Positions 21,390 to 36,300 are shown, numbered from the stretch's first letter. The stretch: DNA of 64,000 nt from Diphasiastrum complanatum (GCA_029204225.1 CM055096.1:77626580-77690579); one strand, 5' to 3'. Notes: generated by a model not told the origin, from the letters alone. A program made the numbers and translations.

Positions 21390-24300
21390 GTGAGTTCTCT
21401 CAGGATAGTTCCGATCTACATTTTTCAGGACTTTCGTAAATATACCTGTGACACTTCCGCAACAAAACTAAGCGACAGTATCAACACCTTAATATCATCC
21501 CATTCTCTTATCCTCACGGAAAAGTCTTTGTCAGTGCTCGTTTTCCTGATTTATTGTATGTCATCGATTATGTTTTTGAAAATGGTCTTATGCCCTGTAC
21601 ATGATGCAGACGAGTTGGTGGTCCAACTCGGAGGTCGTCGAAAGGAGGATGGACTCCCGAGGAGGTATGTTCATGTCTTTTTAACACGGTGCTGCTCTCA
21701 ATTTGTCTTGACACCTTATCAATCGAGTATACAAAGCCATAGATCTCTTACATGGGAATTTTTTTGGTTTGGTTTCCACTGGGGAGTTTGGATAAACTTC
21801 AAACATGAAAGACCGTGGCAACATAGCAATGGGAGATAATCAGGCTGCTGGAATGCTGCAGCTATGCTGCCATATCACTATTCAATGGGCTGAGCTGGGT
21901 ATTAGCTCTCAGTTTATTAATTCCCTTTTTTGTCTGCAATAGTGAAAAGCAACGGACGAACTTATGTTCCACCCAGTGTTCGGGAAACCTCTTTGGACTT
22001 GTCGCATATTTTCCTATACCCAGATTCATGTATCGTTTTTTTGAAATGAATACCGGTACAAATCCTGGAATTTATGAAACACATCCTCGTCAATCCTACG
22101 ATTATAAAAGATCGTTTAAAAAATCCTACGGAAAAAAATGTCCTAGAAACAACACTGAAAATTTTTAGCTTGTCATTTAATCTCCTGCACTAATTTTTAG
22201 TTGTTCTCCACCCAAAAATAAGACATTCAACAAAGTAGCATTCAACTTACAACTTAAAACTATCATGGTTAAACCTAAATATACCAATTTGAGTATAAGC
22301 TTTTATAAACAAAAATATGTCTCAATAAAAAAAATTCAAATGTACCACAAAATTTGAAAGCCTCATCATTGCCCCCATAGATGTGTCGAATCGCGATTCA
22401 TTGAAAGAACCGCGATTCGAAAGACCTTTTCGAAAAGGTTATGTTCGAACTGTTTTTTGACTGTGAACCGTTTTAAAAAAAAAAAAAACTGGTCGCCTCC
22501 TCTTGACCTCCTGCTCCTCATGACTCCTGCTCCTCACGACCTCCTGCTCCTGCTCCTCGCGACCTCCTGCAGCCTGCTCGTTACCTCCCCCTGGGCCCTG
22601 AAGCTTCCCAGATTTTCGCGCCTGAGAGAGAGAGAGATCCGAGACACTGGACAGAATATAGATCCGCGAGTCTGGAGAGAAATCTGAGAGAGAGAGAGAC
22701 GGGTGGAGTTGTGTGAGAGGGGTGGAATTGTGTGTGTCACGTGTGGCTGTTCAGTGTGTGTTCAGTGTGTGTGACTATTGACAAATGTGTGTGTGTGTGT
22801 TAAATGTTTGACAATGTGTGTGGGTGTGTGTTTTTGTGTGTGTGTGTGTGTGTGTGTTTTGTCATTTTCGTGAAATTCGAATCATTGAACATTTGCTAAT
22901 TTACCACTAATAACCATGCACATGGTACATTGGAATATGACATATGCAATATGTAATATGTATGTTGTGACATTAATGTTTTAAAAAAAAAACCCTAAAA
23001 CCGATTTGCCAGTTCGAACTTGGAGAAGTTGAATCTTTCCCGATTCAAACTCGATTCAAACACGGTTGGAGTGATGGATCATTGTAGCAAATAGTCCAAT
23101 GACTAGTCGCTCCACTCTCTAGGTTCAGAGAGAAATGGCTGTGAAGATCACTCTCTGTGTTCAAGCTTGTGAAGTTCGGGATGCTTCAAAGTTCAAATGT
23201 GAACCAGCGACTCGCGAGGCAGTAGGCTCGTTCTAACTTCTGAAGCTTTGGATTCTAGCATCTCACTCACTCTCTCTCTCTCTCTCTTTCTCTTCAACCA
23301 TTACCCCTAAAACCGATCTGAAACCATAAAGAACCATACTGAATCATGGCACGTGTGTGATAGAGATCATCATAATATATAATATCGGGCCACATGACAC
23401 CAAAATAGGGTACAATGATGTTCGATGAACATAATGAAAACCATACATTGTTGTCAAATAGGTGTTTTGCAATTCATTGCATATTTTGAAAGCAGCTCAA
23501 TTCGTCAAAACATAGCTGGAGCATGGGGTGACTCCTCGATCATCTGGCCCTTTGCACTTGTGTCTCAACATACGGCCATTGGTGTTCACAAACACCAACC
23601 GCTTGCACTGCTCGATGGATAGCCTGTTCCTCTTCTGTGTGTGATACAAGGCCCTGGTGCTCCAATTCTGCTCACAGGCGGATGCCAAACAGTTTTGTGA
23701 AAGGACTCTTTCAACCAGTCGCTGCAAGTCACCTGTGCTGCGACCGTGGATGCTCCACGACCGTGGATGCTCCACCATGTCACAAGCCTCAACATATCCT
23801 CCCTCAGCTGACACTGCTCTCCATCAAATGGCCATTGGAAGCGCTCAAAAGTGACCAGTTACCGTGCTATGTTCTTGAGCAGCGGGCTTGTTGGCAAAAG
23901 AACCATGGCACGCATCAGTCCACTGAATTCACATACTAGCATTGAGTACACTACATAATATTATGACTATTAAGCGACTTAGGGCATATACTGGCCATAC
24001 ACGCTCAGTGTACTCCACCCATCCCCTGTGCAGCTCCCGATCGTCCATGGGTCGGTGGAAGTAGTCCCATCTGGCCTCCCAAATCTGCAAGATCTCCTCC
24101 CTCCTGCGACAGACACACATGTCCCGCCCATCTAGCCTTTGAGCTGTAGTCAGTGAGCCCTAATCCTGGTGAGTGATCCTGCGAAGAGCCCACCGCAATG
24201 CAAGCATCTCCATCTGTGAACACTTGTGCCATGGTGTGTAGCCACATCCCCCTCTGTAAGATCAACCTTGTCCCTGGATCGACATCGTGTCAACACGAGA

Positions 24301-27300
24301 TCAGACCTCCAAAAGAAATAAACAAGCAAACGTTCAGTGCAAGAAAATATACTACAATGAATTGCTTGCAACAATTTTGACAATCATCACCCTAAACCCT
24401 AAGATTTTTTGTTTAACAACAGTACCAGGCTAAAATTCCAATGAATCCAGTTCAAAACATCGCATAGGTAAAGTTATCAGAGCATACATCTAGTCATTCT
24501 ATTAAGCATGGAAAAACACAGTAGTGTAGCCCCAAGCCGCGTTACAACAATTGGATGCCTACAGATCATATCAAAGCAACCGCCAAAAAACACATGGGAT
24601 TAGGGCATGGGATTGAATGATTCAAGTACGAGCGATAATGGGCAGTAGCGTAGGAGTCAGGAGAAATGCAGTGTAGCCCTAAACCACGCCTGAATCAAAT
24701 GCTTACACAACAGTCCACAATTAGGCCCTAAAATACATGGAATTAGGGCATGGAAAATGAAACTTGTAGTACAGACGAAGACAGGCAAAACGGAGGTCAC
24801 ATGAGTCTCTGTAGGCATGTAGAAATGTAGTCTAGGCTCAGACATCACCTCAATCGGATGCCTACAGGTTAGTTCATGAAAACGGCAAAAATACACATGC
24901 ATTTGGAATGTAGCATTCAGATCTATCTAGGCTTGTCCTAACGACTGAAACTAACGCTGTAGGAGTTATCGTGGGCGTGAAGAAAGTTGGTCTAGAGCCA
25001 AATTTTGTTCGATTTTGTTGCCTACAGCTCAATGTAACTACACTTACCAAATTTTTTTGTGTTGGTTGATTTCGCTCGCCGCACAGCTCAAATCCTGCTA
25101 GAATTGTGTGCATCACCTTCGGATCGCTGAGTAGATGGACGCTGACTATCCACTTCCAGGTGCCCACAGTAGCTCAAAACCCCTCCTCCACGGTTGGCGC
25201 GATTCTAGCCACGAGGAGGGACCCAAAAATGGATATCCTTTTTTTTTTTTTTGAGCGTTTCTGGCCCAGAAATGCGTTTTTGGGCAACGATACTGTCCCA
25301 AAGTAAACCTTAGGCAATTTATGATTTTGGAATTAAGGTATTGTGGCAAGATTGGGTAATCGGTTGCATCAAATTCCGTAAAGTGGGTTTGGTCAAAGTC
25401 TAATTTTACCCCCAATTGACCTCGCCTACGCTCTAAATATTTAATTGATAGATCACTCGTTTGATGTGTTGGTGGACGTGAGACATTGAGATATGCATGC
25501 CAAGTTTGGCTAGTATAGGAGAAGCCTGAGCATACCATGAGAGCTGATGTCTTTGCTCGTAGAGTTGTTGAGATGAGGTGAGTGCTATACGAGGGTATCT
25601 TGACATGTCATTTGGAAACTCAAGGACGCTTTGGATATATGTGATCACATGGAAAAATGCATCAACCTTAGTGTTGGGACTGCAAACTCGGCAAGAATGA
25701 TCTAGTAAGGAATTGAGGGCTTGGCTTGCATCATTCATGAGAGCATGGAGGCCTGTAGCCTAGAGATACTAGCCCAATCTGTTGATGTGAGCCATGTACG
25801 CCATGCCTCAACTGCATGTAGCACTGTAGGGGTGACTGGGGTGTCGAAAAGGCAACACTTTATTAAAGCATCACGGATTTATCTTTTGGAACAAACTCGA
25901 GTGGCCTTTCGCAAGTCTAGCTACAATTGCATGCCTCATAGTTAAGATACGTCCCATGAAGAGCACTCCCAAGTAAGTGTATGATGATATTGCTTCCAAT
26001 TGCTGTCCGTCATATATGAGAGTCTTTGCATAAAAGCCCTAGAAGTGTTGAAGATCATCACTTCGGTCTTCATGCTATTGACCCCAAGTCTCCAGGTGGT
26101 ATAGAAATGATGATGCAAGCTGTCTAGGTGTTGTTGTAAGCTCTCTATAGTTGGTAAGACTAGAATCACATCATCTACATATAGAAGCATGGAAATCAAT
26201 GTCATAGAGTTTGCATCCTAAACCACCACTTTGGTCCACAAGTGGAGCCTCTTCCCTTTGCTATCTTCGTAGTTACGTTGCTTCTTGCAAAGTATGGTTG
26301 GATGGCTTATTTCCATACGATTCCATTGGTATTTGTGTTATTTGTTCAGTGCTTTTCAGGCAGGTTGAGTTTTACTTTAAGTTGGTACTACTTGATTAAG
26401 TTGAAGGGCTTAAATAAGGATAAAAGGCTTGGATATATTTTTAGTTTCTTGTTTCCTGGAATTGTAGCTTGTTTGTAAGCCTATTCAATGAGTTTATTGG
26501 TAGAATTCCAAAGCATTGAGCCAAAGCTACAAAAGTAGCAAACTATGATTTTATTTAACTTGTTTCATTTAGTTGAAAGCCTAGTCTTTTTGATAAATTC
26601 ACATGTTTGGCTTTTGTTCACACATATGTACTTACTACTTACTATTTGAACGATAAGTAATAACTCTAGTTGTTTGATAAGTGCTTACAAGGCTATTTGT
26701 TTATTTTGAGCTTCGTTTTTCCAATTTCCACTTCAATTGATAGTCCAGCCTATCACTTTGCTATACTTTGAATGTTTCTCATGTCTTGCTAGGACGAGAT
26801 ATTGCGTCGTGCTGTTCAACGATTCAAGGGGAAAAACTGGAAAAAGATTGGTGAGTCGTTCTTTCAATGAACATAATCTAAAATATCGATGAGCATTTTC
26901 AACAACTTGATTATCAAGTTTTCACTTCAAGTTCGTAGTTAACCATGTACAGAGAATTTCTTGGTTACTTATAAACATTCAACTGCTTATAAACTTAGCA
27001 TTGAAAGCAATTTTATGTGATAAGTTTTACAAGTTTGAAACTCAATCCAACTTAAATGGCGCATGTAAGTTTATTTTAAATGCGTTCTGTAAAGAAAGAT
27101 CTTGTTTGAAATGATGTTACTATTATCCTACCAACCTCCATGTCATCAAATCTATTCTCAGCTAAGTGACAAAGTATCTATCCTCTATGGTAACTCTCAA
27201 AACTTCATCCCATAATTTCAATGGCCAAATGCATTGTTAACTTAATTAACCACATTCAATTTCTAATTATAAAATGAAATATTGGCCTGCTCATTGGGAT

Positions 27301-30300
27301 GGACTTACACATGTAGGGTGCTAGTGCCCTCACACTTATTTTCCTAACTATGTCGAGCGCCCAACGTGGACATTTAATTGGTGATGGTCCCACGACAACT
27401 GAAAATGAATCTACTTCATAGGCCTGGTGAACTCTTTTCTTCTTGCCTGTGCTTGATTGACATAACCCGTTCCATATATGTAAGACTTGGAATGTTTCGG
27501 TCACAAGGATGCGGTAGGAATGCCGAGTGGACACCTTCTAGCCAATTCAACGTTCTCCAAGTAGTGAACTTTGACTCCCAGGATCCGCCAACCATTACCG
27601 CTCGATAGTGCGACCGTGCAATAGGCATGGATGGGTTCTTGAACGCCCCATGAGTTCAATGGAAGATTGGGATTGAATGCCAAAGGAGGCAAAAAGTCAC
27701 TGAGTGGTTGATCTGGTGAATGTCTATACTGATTTGCAAAAGATTGTAGTGCCCGTAAAAAATCGACTTTTGTTGCCCAATCAAAAGGTTGTGGGGATTA
27801 TTGGCCATTTGACTGTGCACGGTGATTTACTGCATTGGAGTGCCACACTCTACCCATTTTTTCCTCCTTTGAATGGGTACCTAACTTGAATTCACTCCGA
27901 GAGAACGTGGACTGGAGGTTGCATTGCGGATAACATCTGCATTTTGTTCAAAAACTAATAACTCCCATTTCGGTTGTGCGCCAAGGGTTGGTATAACCCT
28001 TTATTTATGAAGTTTTAAATTTCAAAGTCCAACCACCCCTTGAGGACTCGTATGGATGTTCCTTGAGGAACTGTTAGATTTCCTCTTGAATGGTAACCGG
28101 CTCTGGAAATACTCTTGATGTAGATATTGATCAATTGGATGAAGTTGTAGGTGGATCTTGTTGTTGCACTTCCTGTGAAACATCAACCCCCAGATGCATA
28201 GTGTTGTCGGTCATAGTTGCACGAATCGTGGTTCGAACCTCGAACAACGGTTCGAACCCTTCGAACCATTCGGAGCCGGTTCGCACCGAAATCCCGTCAA
28301 CGGTCAAACCGGGAAAAAACAAAAAGCCAAAAAAATCCAAAAAAACGTTTTGGAAATACTTTTTTTTGCAGTTCAAACCGTTTTCTGGTTCGAACCAGCC
28401 TGGCTGGTTCGAATCGGTTTGAACCGGTCGAATTGGCCCGATTCGAATCGGCTTGTAACCTTGTTGTGGGTGGTTGGACCATCAACCCATTTATCAAAGA
28501 TCTGCGGCGGGTTGGTGGGGTCGGGTGGTACATGATTGGAGGGATTGAGTTTCTGCTTGCTGCATATACTGTTGAATAATGTCTTGGCGCCCTTTTTCAG
28601 TTCACTTGTTCCCAACATCTTGTCTTGATTGAATCTCTGTCGGAAGCCTGCTAAAGGATTCTTATAACTGGCGATCCTTTTGGCGAAGTACATTTCATGT
28701 GAAGATGTTGGAGGAGTTGTTGAAGGATGGGCCATCTCTGAATCTTTTTCAGCCTGACATTTTGAAGCTTTTAAAATTTTTGCTGATTTTCTGATTTTCT
28801 CTTGGAGGTGGGGAATGTTGTTTTGCGTCTTGTACGGTCTTGTTGAATTGGTCCTGTACACTCAGCAAATAGTTTTCTAACTGTTGAATGTACTTCGGCA
28901 TGCATTTTTGTGTGCTTGGATCTGCTGCAGCTGTGCATTGTCCAAATCTTCGTGCTATTTTGAAATTAAAATCTCTTTCTTGAGCTTTGTTAACCGTTGG
29001 GCCATCATACTGGTTTCTTTGCCTAGATCTGTGTTCCATCATCTTTGTAATCATTTGTCGTTAGTGTTGATAAAGACCTGGAACATTTTCAGAATCAATG
29101 GAGATTGATGTCGAACTGCTAGCTGACTGGATGGTACTGCTAATACTTGATAAATCCCATTGTTGGCTCTTCTTTTTCAAACACATCTTCCTCAAAACCC
29201 TTTGGAACTATGATGTCGTCGCTCTTTGGTGACATTCTGCCCACTCGCATCCAAAATGTATTGTCACTAGGAGATGATCCTCCACAAGTGTTACAACGAC
29301 TACTTGTAATCCTGCAATTGCTCAATCCACCACTTGGTGAAGAAGTATCAAACAAGTATGGGGGACTTTAAGGCATTTGGAATTGGAAGTTCATATTTAT
29401 GAGTCGAGAAGGAGAGGATTCACATGAAGTACTTTGATTGATAATTGCCAATCTAGATCTAGTTTTGAGTGTTGGTATTGTATTAGATCGCTGGCGTAGT
29501 TAGGATTGCTTTGCATCGGAGACCTTTAACTTTCTGTTCACAATGTAATGGCCAACGTTGATAACAATGACCCAGCGGCCAATTTTTGACGAACATTCGG
29601 TTTGATCACCTTCTTAAGCTCGAAAACCATTGTTTTGTGCCAATTGTATGATACAATTGTATTCGCTACAAAATCGTGAGTCGATCTTGGCTAGGGAACA
29701 CCAGAATGTCATGGTTGGTATGTAAGGCTCTTTGGACAAGGGTTTGAGAAGGATCATAGTCAGATGGGCTTGAGGATGCAGTGGAGTCTTGTGTGCGTTC
29801 AAACATTATGTATGTGAGTAGAAGCTTTTTGCGAGGGTTGAACCTTCATAGGTAGTGCAACTCTCGCATAGGGTACCTGAAATAAGCAAGTTTTGCATGG
29901 TTTGAACCCTCGCCCCAATCAATTTTACATCAATGGGCTCCCAAGTAGCCTCCTCAATAGGACGACCATCCCACTGGACCAAAAACTGAGCCTACCGATG
30001 GCGATGACTATGCAATAAGCGCACCTGTAAAATAGCAGCTGGCAGGAATGAAAAAAGCTCTGGATCTGTAGGAAATGAGGAATCTCGAGGAGCATCATCC
30101 TCAATAGCAGCACGTAATAAACTGACATGAAAGATATCACAAGCCCGAGTAGCAGTAGGTAACTCAAGACGATATGTAACTGGACTGAGGCGCTCAAGAA
30201 TCTGAAAAGGCCCATAATAGCGCGGCGCAAGCTTCTCAGTAGAAGCAAGACCCTGCACAAAACGATGGCGAGCAAAGCGTAACCGGAGAAAAACAGTATC

Positions 30301-33300
30301 TCCCTTTGCAAACTCAACATGGCGCCGATGACGATCAACAATGGTCCTGTACCACTGCTGAATATGCTGTAAATGAGTAGCAGCTCTAGTAATAATCTCC
30401 CGAGCACTCGAAAGATAAGATGAAATAGTAACAGGTGCATCATCTGGAGGAGCAGGTATACCGGGTAGAATTGGTGAGTATCCATAAGCAAGCAGGAACG
30501 GAGAAACACCTGTGCTGGAACTAACAAAACTGTTATAACTATACTCAGCCAAACATAAATGTTGATCCCAATCACGACCAGAAGGAGAAACATAATGTCG
30601 TAAATAATCCTCCAATACCCGGTTAATAGCCTCAGACTGACCATCTGCAGAAGAATGATAAGCAGTGCCCATAAGTATCCTAACATCCAAGATACGCATA
30701 AGCTCTGTCCAAAAACCTGATGTAAATTTGGTATCCCGATCAGTAAGTATAGATCGTGGGAGACCATGTAAGCGGAAAATCTCAGAAATCAATATACGAC
30801 CACACTGCTCTGCTGGAATAGTACGTCTGACTGGTATGAAATGAGCTTGTTTAGAAAACTTATCAACTACCACCAAACAAGAGTCATGACCATGCTGAGT
30901 ACGGGGAAGACCTAAAATGAAGTCCATAGATATATCAGTCCACTGGCGGGAAGGAATAGGCCAACTTTGAAGGAGACCGCCAGGTTTTTCACGGGAATAC
31001 TTGTTACGAAGGCAAAAATCACAAGTATGAATAAGGTGGGAAAGCTCACGCTTCATGGAAGGCCAATAAAAATGTTTTTTCAAACGGAACAAGGACTTCT
31101 GAAAACCAAAATGGCCACCAACAGGAGAGGAATGGGCATCAAGGAGCTGTGGACGTATGTCGAGAGTGCTGGGAATACATAACGAACCATAGTGAAACAA
31201 ACGATGACTAACAATGGAATAAACCTGGTGAGGGTGAGAGGAAGGACGAGAGGCAGACGACATAACATCACGAAAGTCTGGACATGTGGCATAAGCCTGA
31301 GGGAAGATCATCATACCAAGAGTGGGGAGACGTAACAAGACTGTAAGTATGAGCAGGTAAACGAGACAAAGCATCAGCAGCAGCGTTACTTTTACCAAGC
31401 TTATAATGAATATCAAAATGAAAGGACTGTAAAAACTGAAGCCAACGGTACTGACGATCACTAAGATCCTTTTGTGTATACAAATAACGAGGTGACTGGT
31501 GATCAGTAAAAACATCAAACGGAACACAATACAGATAATGACGCCACTTCTTTAAAGCAAAAATGATAGCAAACAACCCTTTTTCATGAGTGGAATAGCG
31601 ATGCTCATACGAACGAAGACGACGAGATTCATATGCAATAACACACTGACGCTGACGTAACAAAGCACCTAATCCTGTGGAACTAGCATCAGTCTCAACA
31701 ACAAAACGTTGGGAAAAATCTGGAAGACATAAAACAGGGGCAGTGGTAAGCTTAACCTTCAAAGTATCAAAAGCTGACTGACATGCGGGAGTCCAAGCAA
31801 ACGAAGTTTCCTTTTTCAACAGAGCATGCAAAGGAGATGCAAGAGTGGCAAAATGAGCAACTGGTTTACGAAGATGGATAGCAAGACCAAGAAACATACG
31901 AACATCATGAACATCAGCAGGCACATGCCATGAAAGAATAGAACGGACCTTACGAGGGTCGAGACGAACAGTACCATTAGTAACAAAGAAGCCCAAAAAC
32001 TCGATTTGTACAACAACAAAAGAACATTTAGAACGTTTAGCATACAAATGATGAGTAACTAACAACAAAAACAGAATGAACATGCTGAACATCAAGAGAG
32101 AGAGTGGTGCTATCAATGAGGATATCGTGAAAATAAACAATGACACACTTTCCAAGCAGAGGACGAAAGATGTTATTTAGGACATTCTGAAAAGTGGGCG
32201 GGCCATTGGTAACACCAAAAGGAAGGACACGAAACTCATACAGACCAAAGTGGGTACGGAAAGCTGTCTTGTGCTCATCAGGAGGATGCATACGAATCTG
32301 GTGATAACCGGAACGGAGGACAAGTTTAGAAAAGATCTTGGCTTGGCCTAACTGATCAAACAGGTCATCCATATGAGGGATAGGGTACTGACTACGGATA
32401 GTAAGTTTATTCAAAGCACGATAATCTATACATAGACGTTAAGTACCATCCTTCTTATCAACAAGTAAAACAGGAGCACCAAAAGTACTGTGGCTAGGAA
32501 CAATAAGGCCTTGACGTAATAAATCAGACACCTGACGCTGGACTTCCTCGCGCTCAACAATAGACATACGAAAAGGAGGACAAGAAGGAGGTGATGCAGA
32601 GGAAACAAGGTCTATATGGTGGTTGACATCTTGTAAAGGTGGCAACTGAGTCGGCTCTCTAAAAACATGCTCAAATTCACGCAACAGTTCAGAAAATACC
32701 TGTGGCAAAGGTGGTGCATCAGCAATAGGCTGAACTTGCTGAACAGAAAGAATAGTCACACAGTGGGCCTTCAGGAGGCTCCGTATGAACTGCTTCTCGG
32801 AAATAAGCTGATAGTCCTGCCGAGAATCAATACCGGAAAATATATGCTGAGTACCATCATGAGAGAATGTCAATGTCTGCTGCTGGAGGTCTACTGTAAC
32901 CGCACCAAGGGATGCAAACCAATCAGCACCGAGGATAAGATCGTACCGTGTAAGTGGAATAATATGAAAATCTGCCTGACCAAGGAAGTCTTTAATCCGA
33001 TATGAAAGCTGCTGATACATCTGCGTGCTAGGAAAAGAGTGTGCGCTGGCAACCTCAACATGCAGGGGATGAGGCGTAGTGACTGGCATAGCATGAATGC
33101 GTGTAGTAATATGACTGCTGAGAAACGAGTGAGTGCTAACCGTGTCAACAAGGGCAATAAACTCACGACCAGTGATACGTACGCGAAGACGGATATGGCG
33201 TGGAGCCGGCTTACCGGCCCAAGTAGCATAAGCAAGCTGAGCATGGCATACAACTAGATCAGGAACAAGCTCAGTGGGTGTGGCAAACTGATCAACAGGT

Positions 33301-36300
33301 GGGTCATCATCAAGAATATGAAGGCATATGGCAGAATCAGGACTATCATCAGGTGTGTCAGCATCATGGAAATAGACGGTAGTAGCAGTGGTAGGCTGTC
33401 GGCAGTCACGGGCGATATGATCAGGACTCTTACAGCTGAAACATACGCGCTTCTCACGGATCTCAGACATCTCAGGCTGTGAGTAGCGACGAACAAAAAC
33501 AGGACGAGGAGAAAAAGGAGGACGTGGTGCAGAAGGAAGAGTGGACGAAGGTGAACTGACAGATGTGGGATAGCAGAGGATGGAGAGGAAAAAATAGGAT
33601 GTGTGAAAGGACGCGAAGGACGAGAACAGAGGAAGAGATGGGAGAGTACTTGTGCGGCAGTGCGGTAGCAAGGGAGATGGCGTGAGAAAGAGTGAGTGAA
33701 AAAAAAGAAGAAACATCATACCTGAGTGTGCCTCGTAGACCAGCAACGTAGCGAAAGATGAGCTCCAATGTAGAAATATCTGGGAATAGATAGGAAAGCT
33801 CTGTAAACCGTGTCGTATAAGCAGCCAAGTCACGAGTGTGAGATAAACTGCGAAAGACGTCGCGCTGTCGAATAAGCCACTGAGGATCAATCATCGCTAG
33901 GCGGAGTGTTGTCATAAACTCTGTCCAACTAGCAAGGCCAGGGTGTGAAGCCGTCTGGCGAAACATGCGCCACCAAGTAGCAGCACGGCCTTCCAAATGT
34001 AAAGCAGCCAAATGTATCCACTGAATGTCAGTCTTAGGAAACATAAGGAAGTAGGTCTCAAGCTTAGAATACCAATTCTCGAGTTCATTCCCATCGGATG
34101 ACCCAGAATACACAGTAAGCTGAACCTTATCCTTAAAGTCTTGTGGCAAAGGGCCAGAAGATGAAGGATTCTTGGGTGGTGGAAATGTCCGTTGTGGGGG
34201 AACAGGTGGAGATAGTGGAGAAACATTGGACTGTAATGATAGTGTAGCAATCTGGGCAGAAAGAGCAGTGAAGGTCTCTTGTAACTCCTGGCGTAAATCA
34301 GTGCGTACATCACTCATGGCTTCCCTAAGATGATCTTGGAATTCATGCCGTACTTCGACAAGGTAAGTGGAAGACGGTATGCGAGGCTCAGAAGATGTAG
34401 GGGAAGTATCCATGGTCAAGGAATGCAGGAAGTGAAGAGAGTGTAAGAAAAGCTTAATATCGGAGGGAGCGGACTTTTGTCGTCACCCCAAATACACTTT
34501 AGGTACACAAACGACACTAAGAGCAAGAAAGGAAATGACAAATGTCAAGAAAAGGTGTGGAAAGCAAGGAAAAACCAGCAAAGATACCTCTTGATAGAGC
34601 TCCAAGCGTGTGCGAAGAGCTGGCTGGAAAATGTGACCACAAGGAGAATGAAAGTGGGCGCTGGACAGCCTCCAATCAATGCTGAAAATATGGCTGGAAA
34701 TTTGTGGAAAACGTGATGAAATAGGGCAATGGACAGCCTCCAATCAAAACTGAAATATGGCTGAAACTCTACTGGAACAATGGCTGAAAAATGTGATGAA
34801 GTAGGGGGCGCTGGACAGCCTCCAATCAATGCTGAAAAGATGGCTGAGAATCCTTTCCTTGAATCAAATGGAGGATTCAAAAAAAAAGAAGAGGGAAAAG
34901 GATTTGGAACTTGGGCGCCGGAAATAATCTGCCCAATTTTTTTTTTTCTTTTCCGGCCGCCAAATCTAGCGGAAATACTTCCGCTAACTATCTGCTAAAG
35001 CTCCGCCCAGGAAAATGCTCTGATGGGAGTTGGTCCTCCTCCAAACTGTGCTGAATGTTGCTGAAGCAAAGAGACGAAAGCCCTCAGCAAAGAGAGAAAA
35101 ATCAGCAAGGAAAATGGGCACCCAATCAGAAAATCAGATCTGAAATTCAGCAACCAGGAAAGTGCTCTGATACCAAGTTATGATCAAAATCTCAGGTGTT
35201 GAATCAATGAAGTATAAAAGATAGCAATAGACTAAAGCCCTACAAGCAATAGACAAGACAATAGGTTCTCCCATGAAGAGCCCAAGCAATACCAATGAAT
35301 AATCTGAAAAATGAGTGTACAAATGCCCCTTTAAATACCCTACCAATGAACCCTAAAATAGGAATTCAAAAGTAAACGGAGGCAAAATGTGGAGGGAAAA
35401 TAGTGCACCCTCCTACGGCGCCCCCCACTCCACATATAACCATATAATAAGGGCCCAAGGCCAGTCAATGTCATAAAAAAGGACCCAGTCTGGGTCATAA
35501 GCATATAAAAAGGCTCTGGGGCCTGTACATGACTAATATAAAATGCGTAACCAGAAATATACATAAACAACAGTAAATGTAAAGAGGCCTGTGAAATATA
35601 TGCAGAGTAGCCCAGTAGGCTTGTATCCTGTAGTCCGTAACTAAGGGTGGAGGGCCATTTTTTCTCCCTGGATCATTGAGAGAGCTCTGTTTTGAATATC
35701 AGACTTGTCAGGCAGTGTAGTGTCAAATGGCCCGAAGTGTTTCAAAGGTTTCACCTTTTCGCGAATTTTCTTCCTTTAGGTTATTAGTCATTAGTGCAAG
35801 TTACATATGATAATTTTGTAAGTTGCATTCTTAATGGTAAACAAAATCCTTTGACCAACACAAATAAGCATCACAATCCACATTATTAATGCATTCAATC
35901 GTTTCCAAGGCAGAAAGCATACAAGGAGAAGAAATGTCCACATTTCCATTAATTTTATATGACATGTTTGATAAATTTCTGAAAACAATGAACTCCATAT
36001 TTGATTAGGTTCTCATGTAGGTGCTCAATATTCTTTAATAAACGCGAGTTGAAAATTGAGATGGTGTTAGAAAAGCCTTTCAGCATCTCGTTGCCCATTT
36101 GAGCAGAAGCATCATGGCAGCTTATTTTAACATATGCCCATGCCCAGACTTGTGCATTCGACATCTCTCCCCCATGTTTGTTGCACAATTAGGGGTCAAA
36201 TATTGCTGGATAAGGTCTTCAATTTTATCTATTCAATTATAGGCATACAATAGTCGTATGGTAACTCTAATAAGCTAAGTGCATGCAGCCTTACACATCT

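Larger units (their letters stand above)
27280..29380 (-). mobile_element. Family A element, decayed copy 2
   Basis: The 3' non-coding part (27280-27400) shares GGA-x-TTACACA and GGTGG-x-CCCACGA blocks with 3779-3910. Upstream on the minus strand come the HPYESSRGGW segment (about 27990-28090), the coiled-coil-like frame 28749-29054 and the acidic frame 29140-29355, in the same order as copy 1. Frames are heavily broken and a small hAT element sits at 28212-28463. The protease and gag parts are absent, cut where the gypsy element region begins. Confidence 0.55.
29900..35572 (-). mobile_element. Ty3/gypsy chromovirus, near full length but broken
   Basis: Minus-strand order: LTR (about 35572-35181), primer site (35178-35165), leader with tandem repeat, gag, CCHC knuckle, protease, reverse transcriptase, RNase H, integrase and a chromodomain-like segment. 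This order, with a chromodomain after integrase, defines plant chromoviruses. Frame changes lie near 33700, 32065 and 31300 and in-frame stops at 32439-32441 and 29992-29994. The 3' LTR is missing, so the element is truncated. It sits in MYB3R intron 3, antisense to the gene. Confidence 0.88.

Noticed and set aside
24388-24402. Telomere repeat
   Set aside because: Only two CCCTAAA units occur, within chance for plant DNA.
30967-33257. Plus-strand frames opposite gypsy pol
   Set aside because: They are antisense shadows of a coding region with clear motifs on the minus strand.
34477-34998. Open frames on both strands upstream of gypsy gag
   Set aside because: They lie in the element's untranslated leader and follow its tandem repeat.
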